From: Verrucomicrobiota bacterium
Lineage (GTDB): Bacteria > Verrucomicrobiota > Verrucomicrobiia > Opitutales > Intestinicryptomonadaceae
Length of the DNA: 64,000 nt
Assembly (NCBI GenBank): GCA_023450935.1
Contig: JAEXGH010000004.1
Span: 54,208-118,207, forward strand
Reading direction: 5' to 3'
How positions within the stretch are numbered: the first letter of the stretch is position 1; the number at the start of each line of letters is the position of its first letter. The position numbers were made by a program, and so were the translations under genes. Below are positions 51,247-60,574 of this stretch, in pieces. Below the pieces are notes generated by a model that ran no database searches, was not told where the DNA came from, and saw only the letters and a list, made by a program, of their open reading frames with translations.

Positions 51247-54221
51247 TTTTCAAGCTTCCAGCCCTCGTTTCTGATGAGGTCTTCCGCCTTTTTGAATTTC
51301 AGTTCCCGCGTTTGTCCGTTCTTGGAAATCAGGACGGTGTCGTTGCGTCCGATTTTCGGCAGGACTATTTCGGGGATTTTCAATTCTTTTGGCTTTTGCT
51401 GTTCCTGCTTGGGCTCGTTCGCAACTTGGTCGGCGTCGGGGACGTGCTGCGCGCGCATTGCCGCCTCCTCCTTCGACTGCAGTTTTGAGAGCATTGCCTG
51501 AAGAACTTCAATGCTCGACGCGCTGCGGAACAAACCCGTGAGAACATCGTTTCTTATCTTACCCATCAACGCTTCGAAATATTTGTAGGCTTCGCTTTTG
51601 TATTCGTTGAGCGGGTCTTTTTGTCCGTAGCCGCGCAGGCCGATACTGCGGCGCAAGTCCTCCATTTCGGTGAGGTGGTCCTGCCAGTTTTTGTCGAGCG
51701 AATGAAGCGCGACAAACCGCTCTATTGCCTTGAGCGCGTCGGGGTTTTCAACCTCCTCGCGGATTTTGTAGACTTCGCCGAGTTCGTGCATTATCACTTC
51801 GCGCATTTCCTCCGCCGACTTGCCCTGCAGCTGTTCGGGGATTACCGCCATGGGAATGCGGCTTGTAATCCAGCTGCAAAGTTCCTGCAGGTCTTGGGGG
51901 TCGGGGTCTCCCGCGGAGGGCATAATGTTGGCGATGCGTTCGTCGAGTTCGTCGGCGATGAAGTCGAAAACAAGCTTGCGCGGGGTGTCGGAATACAGGC
52001 ACTCGTTGCGCAGCCCGTAAATGATTTCGCGCTGTTTGTTGAGGACGTCGTCGAACTGGAGCAGGCGTTTGCGCATCGAGTAATTCTGGCTTTCCACCGT
52101 TTTCTGCGCGCGTTCTATGGAGCGGTTGAGCAGGGGGTGGTCGAGCGGCGCGCCCTCTTGGAACGTGTTGTTGAGAATGCGCGCAAGCGGGCCGCTGCCG
52201 AAGATTCGCAGCAGGTCGTCTTCAAGCGAGACGAGGAATTTCGAAAGCCCGTTGTCGCCCTGACGCGCACAGCGTCCGCGCAGCTGGCGGTCTATTCTGC
52301 GCGATTCGTGGCGTTCAGTGCCCAGAACGTATAGTCCGCCGAGTTCGTTTACGCCGTCTCCGAGCTTGATGTCGGTTCCGCGCCCCGCCATGTTCGTTGC
52401 TATCGTAACCGCGCCGCGCTGTCCCGCTTGGGCGACTATTTCCGCCTCCTTTTCGTGGTATTTCGCGTTTAGGACTGTGTGTTCTATATTCTTGCGTTTG
52501 AGCATTCTGCTGAGCACCTCCGACGCCTCCACCGACGCCGTGCCCACAAGCACGGGCTGTCCGCGTTTGTGTGCCGCTTCGATTTCGTCGATTGCCGCGT
52601 TGTATTTTTCGCGGCGCGTTTTGAAGATTACGTCGTTTTTGTCGATTCTGCGGCAGGGCTTGTTTGTGGGGATTGCCATAACGTTAAGCCCGTAGATGTC
52701 GTGGAATTCCTGCGCTTCGGTTTCGGCAGTGCCCGTCATGCCCGCCAGTTTTTCGTAGAGGCGGAAGTAGTTTTGAATTGTGATTGTGGCGTATGTCTTC
52801 GTTTCGCTTTCGATTTTCACGCCCTCTTTGGCCTCTATTGCCTGATGCAGACCCTCGCTCCAGCGGCGGCCATACATAATGCGCCCCGTGTTGGAATCGA
52901 CAATGTGCACTTTGCCGTCTTGGACTACGTATTCAATATCTTTTTCGTATATGGAATACGCGCGCAGAAGCTGGCTTATGCAGTGAATGTCTTCGGAACG
53001 CTTAATGAATTCGTCTTCGGTAGCCATTTTTTTCTGCTGCTTTTGCTGGGGCGAAAGCGAATTGTCAGCGTCGATTTCCATGAAAATCGTGGGCAGGTCG
53101 GGCAGGACGAATGCGTCGGGGTTTTCGGGGTGGACGGCGTTGCGCCCCAGTTCGGTGAGGTCGCTTGTGTGCTGCTTTTCGTCGATGACGTAGTAGAGCT
53201 CCTCCTTGTATTTGAAACGCTCCACTTTGCGGAAGTCGGCCGCCATTTCCATATCGATTTTATCGAGCTTCTTGCGCAGGTCGGCGTTTTCCATGAGCTG
53301 GCGCAAAATCCGGTTTTTTGGCGCGCCGAGTTTTACCTGCCACATTTTGATGATTGTAGCTTCGTCAACCGCGCCCTTTTCGGCTGCTTCCCTGACTTCG
53401 TTTATCAGTCTGTTGCAGAGGTGGTTTTGCAGGCGCACGACTTTTTCTATCGAGGGCTTGAGCTGATTGAAGGGCAGCTCGTGGTCTTCCTGAACGGGAC
53501 CGGAGATTATCAGCGGCGTGCGTGCCTCGTCGATGAGCACCGAGTCTACTTCATCGACTATGCAGAAGTAGTGCGGACGCTGCACTTGGTTTTCGGCGGA
53601 GGTAGCCATGCCGTTGTCGCGCAGGTAGTCGAAGCCGAATTCGCTTGCCGTGCCGTAGGTGATGTCGGCCTTGTAGGCTTGGGACTTTTCAGCCATATCC
53701 TGCATGTTGTAAATCCACGACACGCTGAGCCCGAGAAAATTGTAGAGGTAGCCCATCCATTCGGAGTCCCTTCGGGCGAGGTATTCGTTGACGGTGACCA
53801 AGTGGCAACCCTTGCCCGTAAGCGCGTTGAGGTAAAGCGGGAGCGTTGCCACAAGCGTTTTGCCTTCGCCGGTCGCCATTTCGGCAATCATATTTTGATG
53901 GAGAGCCATGCCGCCGATGAGCTGGACGTCGTAGTGCACCATTTGCCATTCTATCTCGTGCCCGCAGACGGTTATTTTCCTGCCGCAGAGTCTGCGCGCG
54001 GCGTTTTTGACGACTGCGAACGCTTCGGGCAAAAGTTGGTCGAGCGTTTCGCCGTTTTTAAGGCGCGCCTTGAATTCGTCGGTCTTCGCCTTGAGCTGGT
54101 CGTCGCTCAGCGACTGGTATTGCTGTTCGAGGGCGTTGATTTTCGCCACAATCGGACGCGCCTTCTTATAAAATTTCTTATAATGGCTGCCTGCAAAGAA
54201 TTTCAGTATTTGTGCTATCAT
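51240..54221 (-). CDS. secA: Protein translocase ATPase SecA
   Basis: A 993-residue SecA, the motor that pushes preproteins through SecYEG. Walker A is in MIAEMATGEGKTLVATLPLYL and the DEAD-like box in CIVDEVDSVLIDEARTPLIISGP. TNMAGRGTDIKLG and RIDRQLRGRCARQGD belong to the second nucleotide-binding fold. It is longer than E. coli SecA (901) because of an enlarged preprotein-crosslinking region (~250-420). The C-terminal zinc-binding SEC-C motif (CxC...CH) is absent; the protein ends in DLIRNEGWKLEKW. It lies between lepB and lnt in a secretion operon. Confidence 0.96.
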   Translation of the reverse strand: MIAQILKFFAGSHYKKFYKKARPIVAKINALEQQYQSLSDDQLKAKTDEFKARLKNGETLDQLLPEAFAVVKNAARRLCGRKITVCGHEIEWQMVHYDVQLIGGMALHQNMIAEMATGEGKTLVATLPLYLNALTGKGCHLVTVNEYLARRDSEWMGYLYNFLGLSVSWIYNMQDMAEKSQAYKADITYGTASEFGFDYLRDNGMATSAENQVQRPHYFCIVDEVDSVLIDEARTPLIISGPVQEDHELPFNQLKPSIEKVVRLQNHLCNRLINEVREAAEKGAVDEATIIKMWQVKLGAPKNRILRQLMENADLRKKLDKIDMEMAADFRKVERFKYKEELYYVIDEKQHTSDLTELGRNAVHPENPDAFVLPDLPTIFMEIDADNSLSPQQKQQKKMATEDEFIKRSEDIHCISQLLRAYSIYEKDIEYVVQDGKVHIVDSNTGRIMYGRRWSEGLHQAIEAKEGVKIESETKTYATITIQNYFRLYEKLAGMTGTAETEAQEFHDIYGLNVMAIPTNKPCRRIDKNDVIFKTRREKYNAAIDEIEAAHKRGQPVLVGTASVEASEVLSRMLKRKNIEHTVLNAKYHEKEAEIVAQAGQRGAVTIATNMAGRGTDIKLGDGVNELGGLYVLGTERHESRRIDRQLRGRCARQGDNGLSKFLVSLEDDLLRIFGSGPLARILNNTFQEGAPLDHPLLNRSIERAQKTVESQNYSMRKRLLQFDDVLNKQREIIYGLRNECLYSDTPRKLVFDFIADELDERIANIMPSAGDPDPQDLQELCSWITSRIPMAVIPEQLQGKSAEEMREVIMHELGEVYKIREEVENPDALKAIERFVALHSLDKNWQDHLTEMEDLRRSIGLRGYGQKDPLNEYKSEAYKYFEALMGKIRNDVLTGLFRSASSIEVLQAMLSKLQSKEEAAMRAQHVPDADQVANEPKQEQQKPKELKIPEIVLPKIGRNDTVLISKNGQTRELKFKKAEDLIRNEGWKLEKW

Positions 54222-54247
54222 TTTGCGTATTTTTTAAATTTTCGGGG

Positions 54248-55516
54248 CTACTTTGTCGCGCCCCACCTGTTTGTGAATGGATAAAAGATTATGAGGGCTT
54301 TGCCGACTACCGCCTCTTGGGGAACTTCTCCCCAGTAGCGGCTATCGAGGCTGTTTTCGGAATTGTCGCCCATTGCCCAGTATGACTTTTGCGGAACTTT
54401 TACCTTCGCGCCGTCCGCCAATGCGCCGTCGGCGACGTATCCGCAGTAGTTGCCGAGCTTTTCCGCGTTTGCTTTAAATGCGACCGAGCCTTCCCCGGGC
54501 TTGCCGTTGCGCATAAGCGTGCTTCCCGAAACTTGGAGCTCGTCGCCGCCTTCGCCGACAAGACGCTTTATGTAGTAGCGGTCGTCGGGTTTGCCGCCGT
54601 TAAGCCGCGTAAGACCGTCGCAGTATTTTGTCATAAACACGAACGGTTCGCCCACTTTGGGCTTTCTGAAATTGTATGTGAAACGGTCTACAAAAAGCAT
54701 ATCGCCGCCGAGCAGGTCGAAGTTGAGCATTGTCTCGCCCTTTTTAAAAGAGCCGAGCTTCACAAGCAGTTTGTCGCCGTCGCGGAAGATTTCGCCCTTT
54801 TTGTATTTGGCGTCGAGGTATTGCCCCAGCGTTTTTGCGCCCGCCTCGGGGAACGCCTCCACAATCACGCTGTCGAGCGGAAATTCCGCGGGAACTACAA
54901 CCGTCTGCCTGCCGTCGGCGGTGTGGAAAGTGTATTCGCGGCTTTTGGAGGGAATCACGAAAAACTCGCGCGAGGGAACCCACTCGAACGCGAACACGCC
55001 GCCTTTTTTGCCCGCCGTTTCGGGGCTGTAGATTTCCGCGAACACGTCGCCGTCGGACTTCGCCTTGAGCGAGTAGTTCGACGCCGACTTGAACACGCAC
55101 CTGAAAACGCGCTCGCCGAGGTTCGGGGCGTCGCCGTCTTTGTGGACTTCGGCGGTCATTCCGTAGAAGCTCGGATACATCGAGTTTGTCGGGATTTTAA
55201 ACGGCTGCAAAAAGAAACTGCGTATCGAAAGCGCGACTATTCCCGCCACGACAATCATATCGACATAATCCGCCCACGCCGTAAGCGGATAGATTTTGCC
55301 GCCGCACTTACGCATCAGCGGCTCTATTTTCTTTTCGGTCTCGACGTATTCGGGCGAATCTATTTTTGCGTCGGCGATGAGTTCTTCGAGCCTGTCGATA
55401 TACTCAAGCAACAGCGCGGCGTCGCGCGGGTCGATTACGTCGCGGCGGTAGTTGTAGACTTTCTCCGCCGCCGCCAGAAGGTCTTTTGCCTCTTTTCTCT
55501 TGGACTTGAAAAACAT
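54248..55516 (-). CDS. lepB: Signal peptidase I
   Basis: A 422-residue leader peptidase, which removes signal peptides at the outer face of the inner membrane. A helical cytoplasmic start (1-80) precedes one membrane helix (YVDMIVVAGIVALSIRSFFLQPF). The catalytic Ser is in KIPTNSMYPS and the catalytic Lys in YYIKRLVGEGGDEL. GDNSENSLDSRYWG is the conserved box E. There is a large periplasmic insertion (~125-250), which makes it longer than most homologues. It lies 2 bases after lepA and 26 before secA. Confidence 0.94.
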   Translation of the reverse strand: MFFKSKRKEAKDLLAAAEKVYNYRRDVIDPRDAALLLEYIDRLEELIADAKIDSPEYVETEKKIEPLMRKCGGKIYPLTAWADYVDMIVVAGIVALSIRSFFLQPFKIPTNSMYPSFYGMTAEVHKDGDAPNLGERVFRCVFKSASNYSLKAKSDGDVFAEIYSPETAGKKGGVFAFEWVPSREFFVIPSKSREYTFHTADGRQTVVVPAEFPLDSVIVEAFPEAGAKTLGQYLDAKYKKGEIFRDGDKLLVKLGSFKKGETMLNFDLLGGDMLFVDRFTYNFRKPKVGEPFVFMTKYCDGLTRLNGGKPDDRYYIKRLVGEGGDELQVSGSTLMRNGKPGEGSVAFKANAEKLGNYCGYVADGALADGAKVKVPQKSYWAMGDNSENSLDSRYWGEVPQEAVVGKALIIFYPFTNRWGATK

Positions 55517-55518
55517 AA

Positions 55519-57318
55519 CTACGAATTCGATTTTAGCACGTCAACGAACGCTTCCTGCGGAATCGACACTTTGCCGATTTGTTTCATTCGTTTTTTGCCC
55601 TCTTTTTGCTTTTCCAAAAGTTTTTTCTTTCGGGTGATGTCGCCGCCGTAGCACTTGGCGGTAACGTCCTTTCTGAAAGAGCCTATAGTTTCGCGCGCTA
55701 TGATTTTGCCGCCGATTGCCGCCTGAATTGCCACTTTGAACATCTGGCGGGGCAGAATGTCCTTGAGCTTTGCGCAGAGCGCGCGCCCCTTGCTTTCCGC
55801 CTTCTCTTCGTGGACAATCGACGAAAACGCGTCAATCTGCTCCCCGTTTACGAGAATGTCGAGCCGTACGAGTTTCGACTGCTGGTAGCCCGCCATTTCG
55901 TAGTCAAGGCTTCCGTAGCCGCGCGTAATGCTTTTGAGGCGGTCGTTGAAGTCGATTAGTATTTCGTTCAGCGGCAGGCGGCAGGCGAGCATAACGCGGG
56001 TGTCGTCGATTGAATCAGTGCGTTCGCATAGTCCGCGTTTTTCCGCCACAAGCGCGAGCATATCGCCGATTGACTCCGTGGGAATGAGAATATTTGCGGT
56101 AATCATCGGCTCGTAAATGGCGTCGATAAGCGACGGGTCGGGCAGCTTACAGGGATTGTCTATTTCAATCTGTGTGCCGTCCGTCATATCGATTTTGTAG
56201 ACGACGCTCGGGTATGTCGAAATTATATCAAGCCCGTATTCGCGCCGCAGTCTCTCCTGCACGATTTCCATATGCAGCAGCCCGAGGAATCCGCACCTGA
56301 AGCCGAACCCCAAAGCCACGGAGGATTCCGCCTGATATGTCAGGGCGGCGTCGTTGAGGCGCAGCTTGGCTATGGAGACTTTCAGTTTTTCGTATTCCGA
56401 GGTGTCCACGGGGTAGATTCCCGAAAACACCATCGGCTTTACTTCCTTGTAGCCGTGCAGCATTTCCTTTGCGGGGTTGGAGGCGAGCGTTACGGTGTCG
56501 CCGATTGCGATGTCGGCAACCTCCTTCACGTTCGATACCACGTAGCCCGTGCAGCCCGCTTCGAGGGTGTCTTCGACAGTCATTGTGGGGGTGAAACGCC
56601 CAACCTCCTTGATTGTAGTTTTGCGTCCCGTGCCCATAAATTCTATTTCGTCGCCAGCCTTGAGCGAGCCCGAGAACACGCGGACGTAGCAGATAACGCC
56701 CTTGTAGCTGTCGAAAACGCAGTCGAAAATCAATGCGCGCGCGGCGGGGTAGTCGGCGTGCTTTGGCGGCGGAATGCGCTCCACAACGGCCTTCAAGATG
56801 TCGTCCGTGCCGATTCCCGTTTTGCCGCTTGCAAGGATTGCGTCTTCGGCGGGGATTGCCAGCAGGTCCTCAATCTGGCGTTTGCAGGCGTCGGGCTGCG
56901 CGCTGGGCAGGTCGATTTTGTTTATCACGGGTATTATCTCCAGCCCCTGCGCCACCGCCAAGTGTGCATTTGCCACGGTCTGCGCCTCCACTCCCTGCGC
57001 GGCGTCGATAAGCAGCAATGCGCCCTCGCACGCGGCGAGCGACCTCGACACTTCGTATGAGAAATCGACGTGTCCGGGGGTGTCGATGAGGTTGAGCAAA
57101 TACTCCTTTCCCCCGAAGTCGTATTTCATCGAAACGGGGTGCGATTTGATTGTAATGCCGCGTTCGCGCTCCAAGTCCATGGAGTCAAGAAGCTGGTCTT
57201 GCATGTCGCGCTTTTGGATAGTGTGCGTTTTTTCCAGAAGCCTGTCGGAAAGCGTCGTTTTGCCGTGGTCTACGTGCGCGATGATGCAGAAATTTCTTAT
57301 GTTGGCAAGTTCTTCCAT
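55519..57318 (-). CDS. lepA: Elongation factor 4 (LepA)
   Basis: A 599-residue ribosome-associated GTPase. G1 is AHVDHGKTTLSD, G3 is DTPGHVDF and G4 is NKIDLPSA. The LepA-specific C-terminal domain is present (VTAKCYGGDITRKKKLLEKQKEGKKRMK). The length equals that of E. coli LepA (599). It opens the lepA-lepB-secA-lnt operon. A TATAAT at 57332-57337 lies 13 bases before the ATG, so the leader should be short. Confidence 0.97.
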   Translation of the reverse strand: MEELANIRNFCIIAHVDHGKTTLSDRLLEKTHTIQKRDMQDQLLDSMDLERERGITIKSHPVSMKYDFGGKEYLLNLIDTPGHVDFSYEVSRSLAACEGALLLIDAAQGVEAQTVANAHLAVAQGLEIIPVINKIDLPSAQPDACKRQIEDLLAIPAEDAILASGKTGIGTDDILKAVVERIPPPKHADYPAARALIFDCVFDSYKGVICYVRVFSGSLKAGDEIEFMGTGRKTTIKEVGRFTPTMTVEDTLEAGCTGYVVSNVKEVADIAIGDTVTLASNPAKEMLHGYKEVKPMVFSGIYPVDTSEYEKLKVSIAKLRLNDAALTYQAESSVALGFGFRCGFLGLLHMEIVQERLRREYGLDIISTYPSVVYKIDMTDGTQIEIDNPCKLPDPSLIDAIYEPMITANILIPTESIGDMLALVAEKRGLCERTDSIDDTRVMLACRLPLNEILIDFNDRLKSITRGYGSLDYEMAGYQQSKLVRLDILVNGEQIDAFSSIVHEEKAESKGRALCAKLKDILPRQMFKVAIQAAIGGKIIARETIGSFRKDVTAKCYGGDITRKKKLLEKQKEGKKRMKQIGKVSIPQEAFVDVLKSNS

Positions 57319-57483
57319 TTGAATGAAGTTTATTATAAAAGCGTTAATCGCCCATTATTTAGTAGAACAAAGCTTTAGGCAAGCTCTTTTTACGCTTAAT
57401 ATTTCGCGTTTCGGTTCGATTTATTCCCCGAAAACTGGGGCGTTTTCGGGCTTGTCCCATTCGCCCCGAAAAGAAAGGCAAAA

Positions 57484-58134
57484 ATGAAATACGAACTTAC
57501 TCCGCTGCCGTTCGCCCAGACGGCTCTCGAACCGTGGATTGACGCCACCACCGTCTCAATCCACCACGACAAGCATCAGGCTACATACGTCAACAACCTA
57601 AATGCCGCCCTCGCAAAGTTTCCCGACTTCGAATTTTCGGGACATCTGCACAATCTGCTCGGCAATCTCGACCTCGTCCCGCAGGAAATACGCACGGCCG
57701 TCCGCAACAACGGCGGCGGTGTTTTCAACCACGAATTCTACTGGGGCGGACTTTCGGGCGAACACACTGTGGCGTCGAAAAAGTTTTCCGACGCGCTCGA
57801 AAAATCGTTCGGTAGCACCGAAAATTTCCGCAGGGAAATGACGGCGAAAACCGCGGCGGTTTTCGGGAGCGGATACGGCTGGTTGTGCGTTGACAACCTC
57901 GGCGGGCTCAAGATTATGACAACCCCGAATCAGGACAACCAGTTTTCTGCGCCGTGTGCGTGCGGGGTGGATTTCAAACCGATATTCTGCATTGACGTGT
58001 GGGAACACGCGTATTATTTGAAGTATCAGAATATGAGGGTTGAGTATTTGAACGGAATATGGGAGGTGGTGAATTGGGAGAAACTAAGCCAGAGGTATGA
58101 GTGTCTACTGTCTGACTCGAAACTCCTTATATAG
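57484..58134 (+). CDS. sodB: Superoxide dismutase (Fe/Mn type)
   Basis: A 216-residue Fe/Mn superoxide dismutase that turns superoxide into peroxide and oxygen. Metal ligands are visible in SIHHDKHQATYV, NHEFYWGG and DVWEHAYYLKYQNMR. The normal end of the fold is at about NWEKLSQRYE. The last ten residues (CLLSDSKLLI) are unlike the family, and the stop codon lies in the first arm of an inverted 11-mer that opens the repeat-rich gap. The end may have been replaced. AAAGGC lies just before the ATG. Confidence 0.92.
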   Translation: MKYELTPLPFAQTALEPWIDATTVSIHHDKHQATYVNNLNAALAKFPDFEFSGHLHNLLGNLDLVPQEIRTAVRNNGGGVFNHEFYWGGLSGEHTVASKKFSDALEKSFGSTENFRREMTAKTAAVFGSGYGWLCVDNLGGLKIMTTPNQDNQFSAPCACGVDFKPIFCIDVWEHAYYLKYQNMRVEYLNGIWEVVNWEKLSQRYECLLSDSKLLI

Positions 58135-58700
58135 CGCGTGAAATTGGCTTGATGCTACGTTTCAAAAAAAATTTGCAGTGGGGCAGTAGGTTTACTACAG
58201 CCGCCACCGCCTCAATTTCGCAAAGCCTTGTCTAAAACGCAATTTGTATTCGCTCGCATGGCGGTGCTCGGCTCACCCCTGCGGGGTAATTGCTACGCAA
58301 TTATACTTCCCAAAAGCTTGCCTTCGGCAACTTTTGTGATGACGCGTTCTCAAGAACACAAGCTTTAACTAATTTTCAAAGCGGTATTGAATGAAATTCA
58401 ATCCGCGCCGCTTTAGAAAATGTAAAAAACGTTTCACTGTTTGTTGTTGCTTGGTCACGTAGGCTAACTACACTCCCTGCGCAAAATTTTTCAAAGCCTT
58501 GTTTGAACCCCGTTTTGACGCGCTATATGAAATAATGATGACGCGTTTTTGATGACACAACTTTAATTCGTAAGCAAAGCGGAATTGAACAAAGTTCAAT
58601 CTCATTGCATTATCAAGTTGCATTCAATCAACATGCAAAGCGAAATTGGCTGAGCCAATCCGCGCCACTTCCCAACATGTAAAAGACACTCCCTTGCGCT
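58129..58700. repeat. Repeat-rich, gene-free gap with REP-like hairpins and an 11-bp inverted pair
   Basis: ATATAGCGCGT (58129-58139) recurs inverted at 58518-58528. CAAAGCCTTGT occurs at 58220 and 58492, and TGATGACGCGTT at 58338 and 58537. Three related hairpin units start at 58378, 58576 and 58637. They have the form AAAGCGNNATTG...CAATCC, and two continue with GCGCCRCTT. They resemble the units at 6022 and 6084. No open frame of note is present in 58135-58755. Confidence 0.65.
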
Positions 58701-58755
58701 TTTTTATTTTTGGCTTGAAAAAAAGGCAGTGGAGTGGAAAAATTGCTCGGCATAA

Positions 58756-60051
58756 ATGCAAAATGCCGAATCAGAATTTTTGAGGACGGAAAAGTTCCTT
58801 TACGAGTTGCGGAACGCGGGGTCGAAATTCTCGCTTGAGCGAATAAGAAAGCTCTGCCGCTGTCTGGGCAATCCGCAGGAAAAATTCCCGAAAATCCACG
58901 TTGCGGGGACGAACGGCAAAGGTTCTACCTGTGCGATGATTGAGGCGGTTTTGCGGGCGTCGGGGTTGAAGGTGGGAATGTTTACGTCGCCGCATTTGCT
59001 GTATTTGGGCGAGCGCGTGCAGATTGACCGCGAGCCGATTTCCAAACCCGATTTGCTTGCCTATGTCGCCAAAATACGCGCCGTTTGCGATTCCGTTTTC
59101 GACCCGAACAACCTTGTCGAATATCCGTCGTTTTTCGAGATTATGACAGCGCTTGCGTTTGCGTATTTCGCCGACAGGAAAGTTGACGCTGCGGTTGTGG
59201 AGGTCGGCTTGGGCGGCCGTCTCGACTCCACAAATATCATAACGCCCGAATGCTCCGTTATTTCGTCGATAGGGCTTGACCACACCGATTATTTGGGAAA
59301 TACGCTTGAAAAAATCGCGGAGGAGAAGGCGGGCATAATAAAAGCGGGCGTTCCCGCAGTTGCGGGGTTTATCGCCGACCGCCCGATGCGCGTGATTGAA
59401 GCCGCCGCCGAACGGGTCGGCTCGCGCCTGTATAAGGCGGCGGAATTTTTCGCCGAAAACCTGCCGGAAACTTCACTTGAGGGCGGTTTCCAGCGCAAAA
59501 ACGCAGCGGTTGCGAAGCTTTGTGTCAAGCTTTTGAAGGGCGCGCACAACCCCGTTTTCGATTCCATCACCGAAGAGACTGTCGCCTACGGATTGGCGCA
59601 TACGTCTTGGGCGGCGCGCTGGCAGCGCATACCGCTCAAAAACGGTGCAACGCTCATTTTGGACGCCTCGCATAACGAGGAGGGCTCGCGCGCGCTCGAG
59701 GAAAATTTGAAAACGCTCGCCGCGCGGGGCATACGCCCGATAATCGCAGTCGGCGTGCTTGGGCGCGAGCGGGCGAAGTTTTTGATGAAAGTTGTCTCGA
59801 AATACGCGGCAAAAGTCGTGCTGCTTGTGCCGAATCAGCCGCGTGCGTTGGGCTTCGACGAGCTTGCTGAGTTTCTGGACACGTCCGCGCCCGTGGTTCG
59901 CGCAACGGTTGGGGAGTCGTTTGCCGACGGCGCGTGTGCGTTTGCGGCGGCGGGCGACACCGTTGTTTCGACGGGTTCAATCTATCTTGCGGGCGAAGTT
60001 TTGGGCGCGCTTACGTCGAAAAAATCCGACTGCTTGGGGGATTTGATTTGA
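58756..60051 (+). CDS. folC: Folylpolyglutamate / dihydrofolate synthase
   Basis: A 431-residue Mur-ligase-fold enzyme that adds glutamate to folates (and often makes dihydrofolate). The P-loop is HVAGTNGKGSTCAMIEAVL. MFTSPHLLYLGERVQID and EVGLGGRLDSTNIITPECSVISSIGLDHTDYLGNTLEKIAEEKAGIIK are diagnostic. The C-terminal domain has LILDASHNEEGSRAL. A TTGAAA at 58715-58720 is a candidate -35. The stop overlaps the TTG start of the next gene by four bases (TTGA). Confidence 0.95.
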   Translation: MQNAESEFLRTEKFLYELRNAGSKFSLERIRKLCRCLGNPQEKFPKIHVAGTNGKGSTCAMIEAVLRASGLKVGMFTSPHLLYLGERVQIDREPISKPDLLAYVAKIRAVCDSVFDPNNLVEYPSFFEIMTALAFAYFADRKVDAAVVEVGLGGRLDSTNIITPECSVISSIGLDHTDYLGNTLEKIAEEKAGIIKAGVPAVAGFIADRPMRVIEAAAERVGSRLYKAAEFFAENLPETSLEGGFQRKNAAVAKLCVKLLKGAHNPVFDSITEETVAYGLAHTSWAARWQRIPLKNGATLILDASHNEEGSRALEENLKTLAARGIRPIIAVGVLGRERAKFLMKVVSKYAAKVVLLVPNQPRALGFDELAEFLDTSAPVVRATVGESFADGACAFAAAGDTVVSTGSIYLAGEVLGALTSKKSDCLGDLI

Positions 60052-60461
60052 CGCCGCTTTCCCGAATTTTCGAAATTCTCGCGGGGCTGTTTCCGCGCCG
60101 CAAACTTCCGCAGAACGCGCTTGTGGGGCGTTCGGGCGAGGACGCCGCCGCGCGTTTTCTGAAGAAGTCGGGCTACAAAATCCTTGCGCGCAATTTCAGA
60201 AGCGGGCGCAACGAAATCGACATTGTTTGCTCCAAAGACGGCGTTCTTGTTTTCGCGGAAGTCAAAACACGCTCGGCTTCGGCGCGTGTGGGCGGATATT
60301 TTGCGGGCGTTCAACGCGGTAAAAAGGCGAGAGTCCGCGCCTGTGCTGCGGCATATATGCGTAGGTTCGGACGTCCCAAAACGTGGCGGTTCGACGTCGT
60401 GGAGGTTGCGCATACAGGCGGCGGAGACTTCGAGCCGCGCCACTATCAAAACGTCTATTGA
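60048..60461 (+). CDS. yraN: YraN/UPF0102 family endonuclease-like protein
   Basis: A 137-residue protein of the YraN family with a restriction-endonuclease-like fold. The characteristic segments are GRSGEDAAARFLKKSGYKILARNFRSGRNEIDIVCSKDGVLVFAEVKTRS, in which E, D and ExK form the presumptive metal site, and RFDVVEV near the end. The role is unclear; nuclease or recombination functions have been suggested for the family. The TTG start at 60048 overlaps the folC stop, and this choice gives the standard family N-terminus. Confidence 0.88.
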   Translation: MTPLSRIFEILAGLFPRRKLPQNALVGRSGEDAAARFLKKSGYKILARNFRSGRNEIDIVCSKDGVLVFAEVKTRSASARVGGYFAGVQRGKKARVRACAAAYMRRFGRPKTWRFDVVEVAHTGGGDFEPRHYQNVY

Positions 60462-60536
60462 GCGCGTTTTTGCCGTCGGACGGCGCGCCGTGTAAATTCG
60501 CGGTTTTTCGCGCGCGTTTTCAAAATCGTTTTTGCG

Positions 60537-60565
60537 TTGACAGTGCGGGCGGGTTGTAAAGAATC
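60537..60565 (+). promoter_or_regulatory. alr-metF promoter
   Basis: TTGACA (60537-60542), 17 bases, AGAATC (60560-60565); the -10 ends 9 bases before the GTG start at 60575. Confidence 0.55.
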
Positions 60566-60574
60566 GCCGCCATA

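Noticed and set aside
52479..54284. A 601-codon open frame on the plus strand opposite secA
   Set aside because: It is the antisense shadow of a clear SecA; it has no domain signature and its composition follows from the codon use of secA. The same holds for long frames opposite the GTPase (13125-14162), lysC (62616-63668), fadL (8221-9120) and the FGE-like gene (11334-12260).
57400..57440. GGTTCGATTT as a tRNA T-loop
   Set aside because: No matching acceptor stem, D-arm or anticodon arm can be drawn around it.
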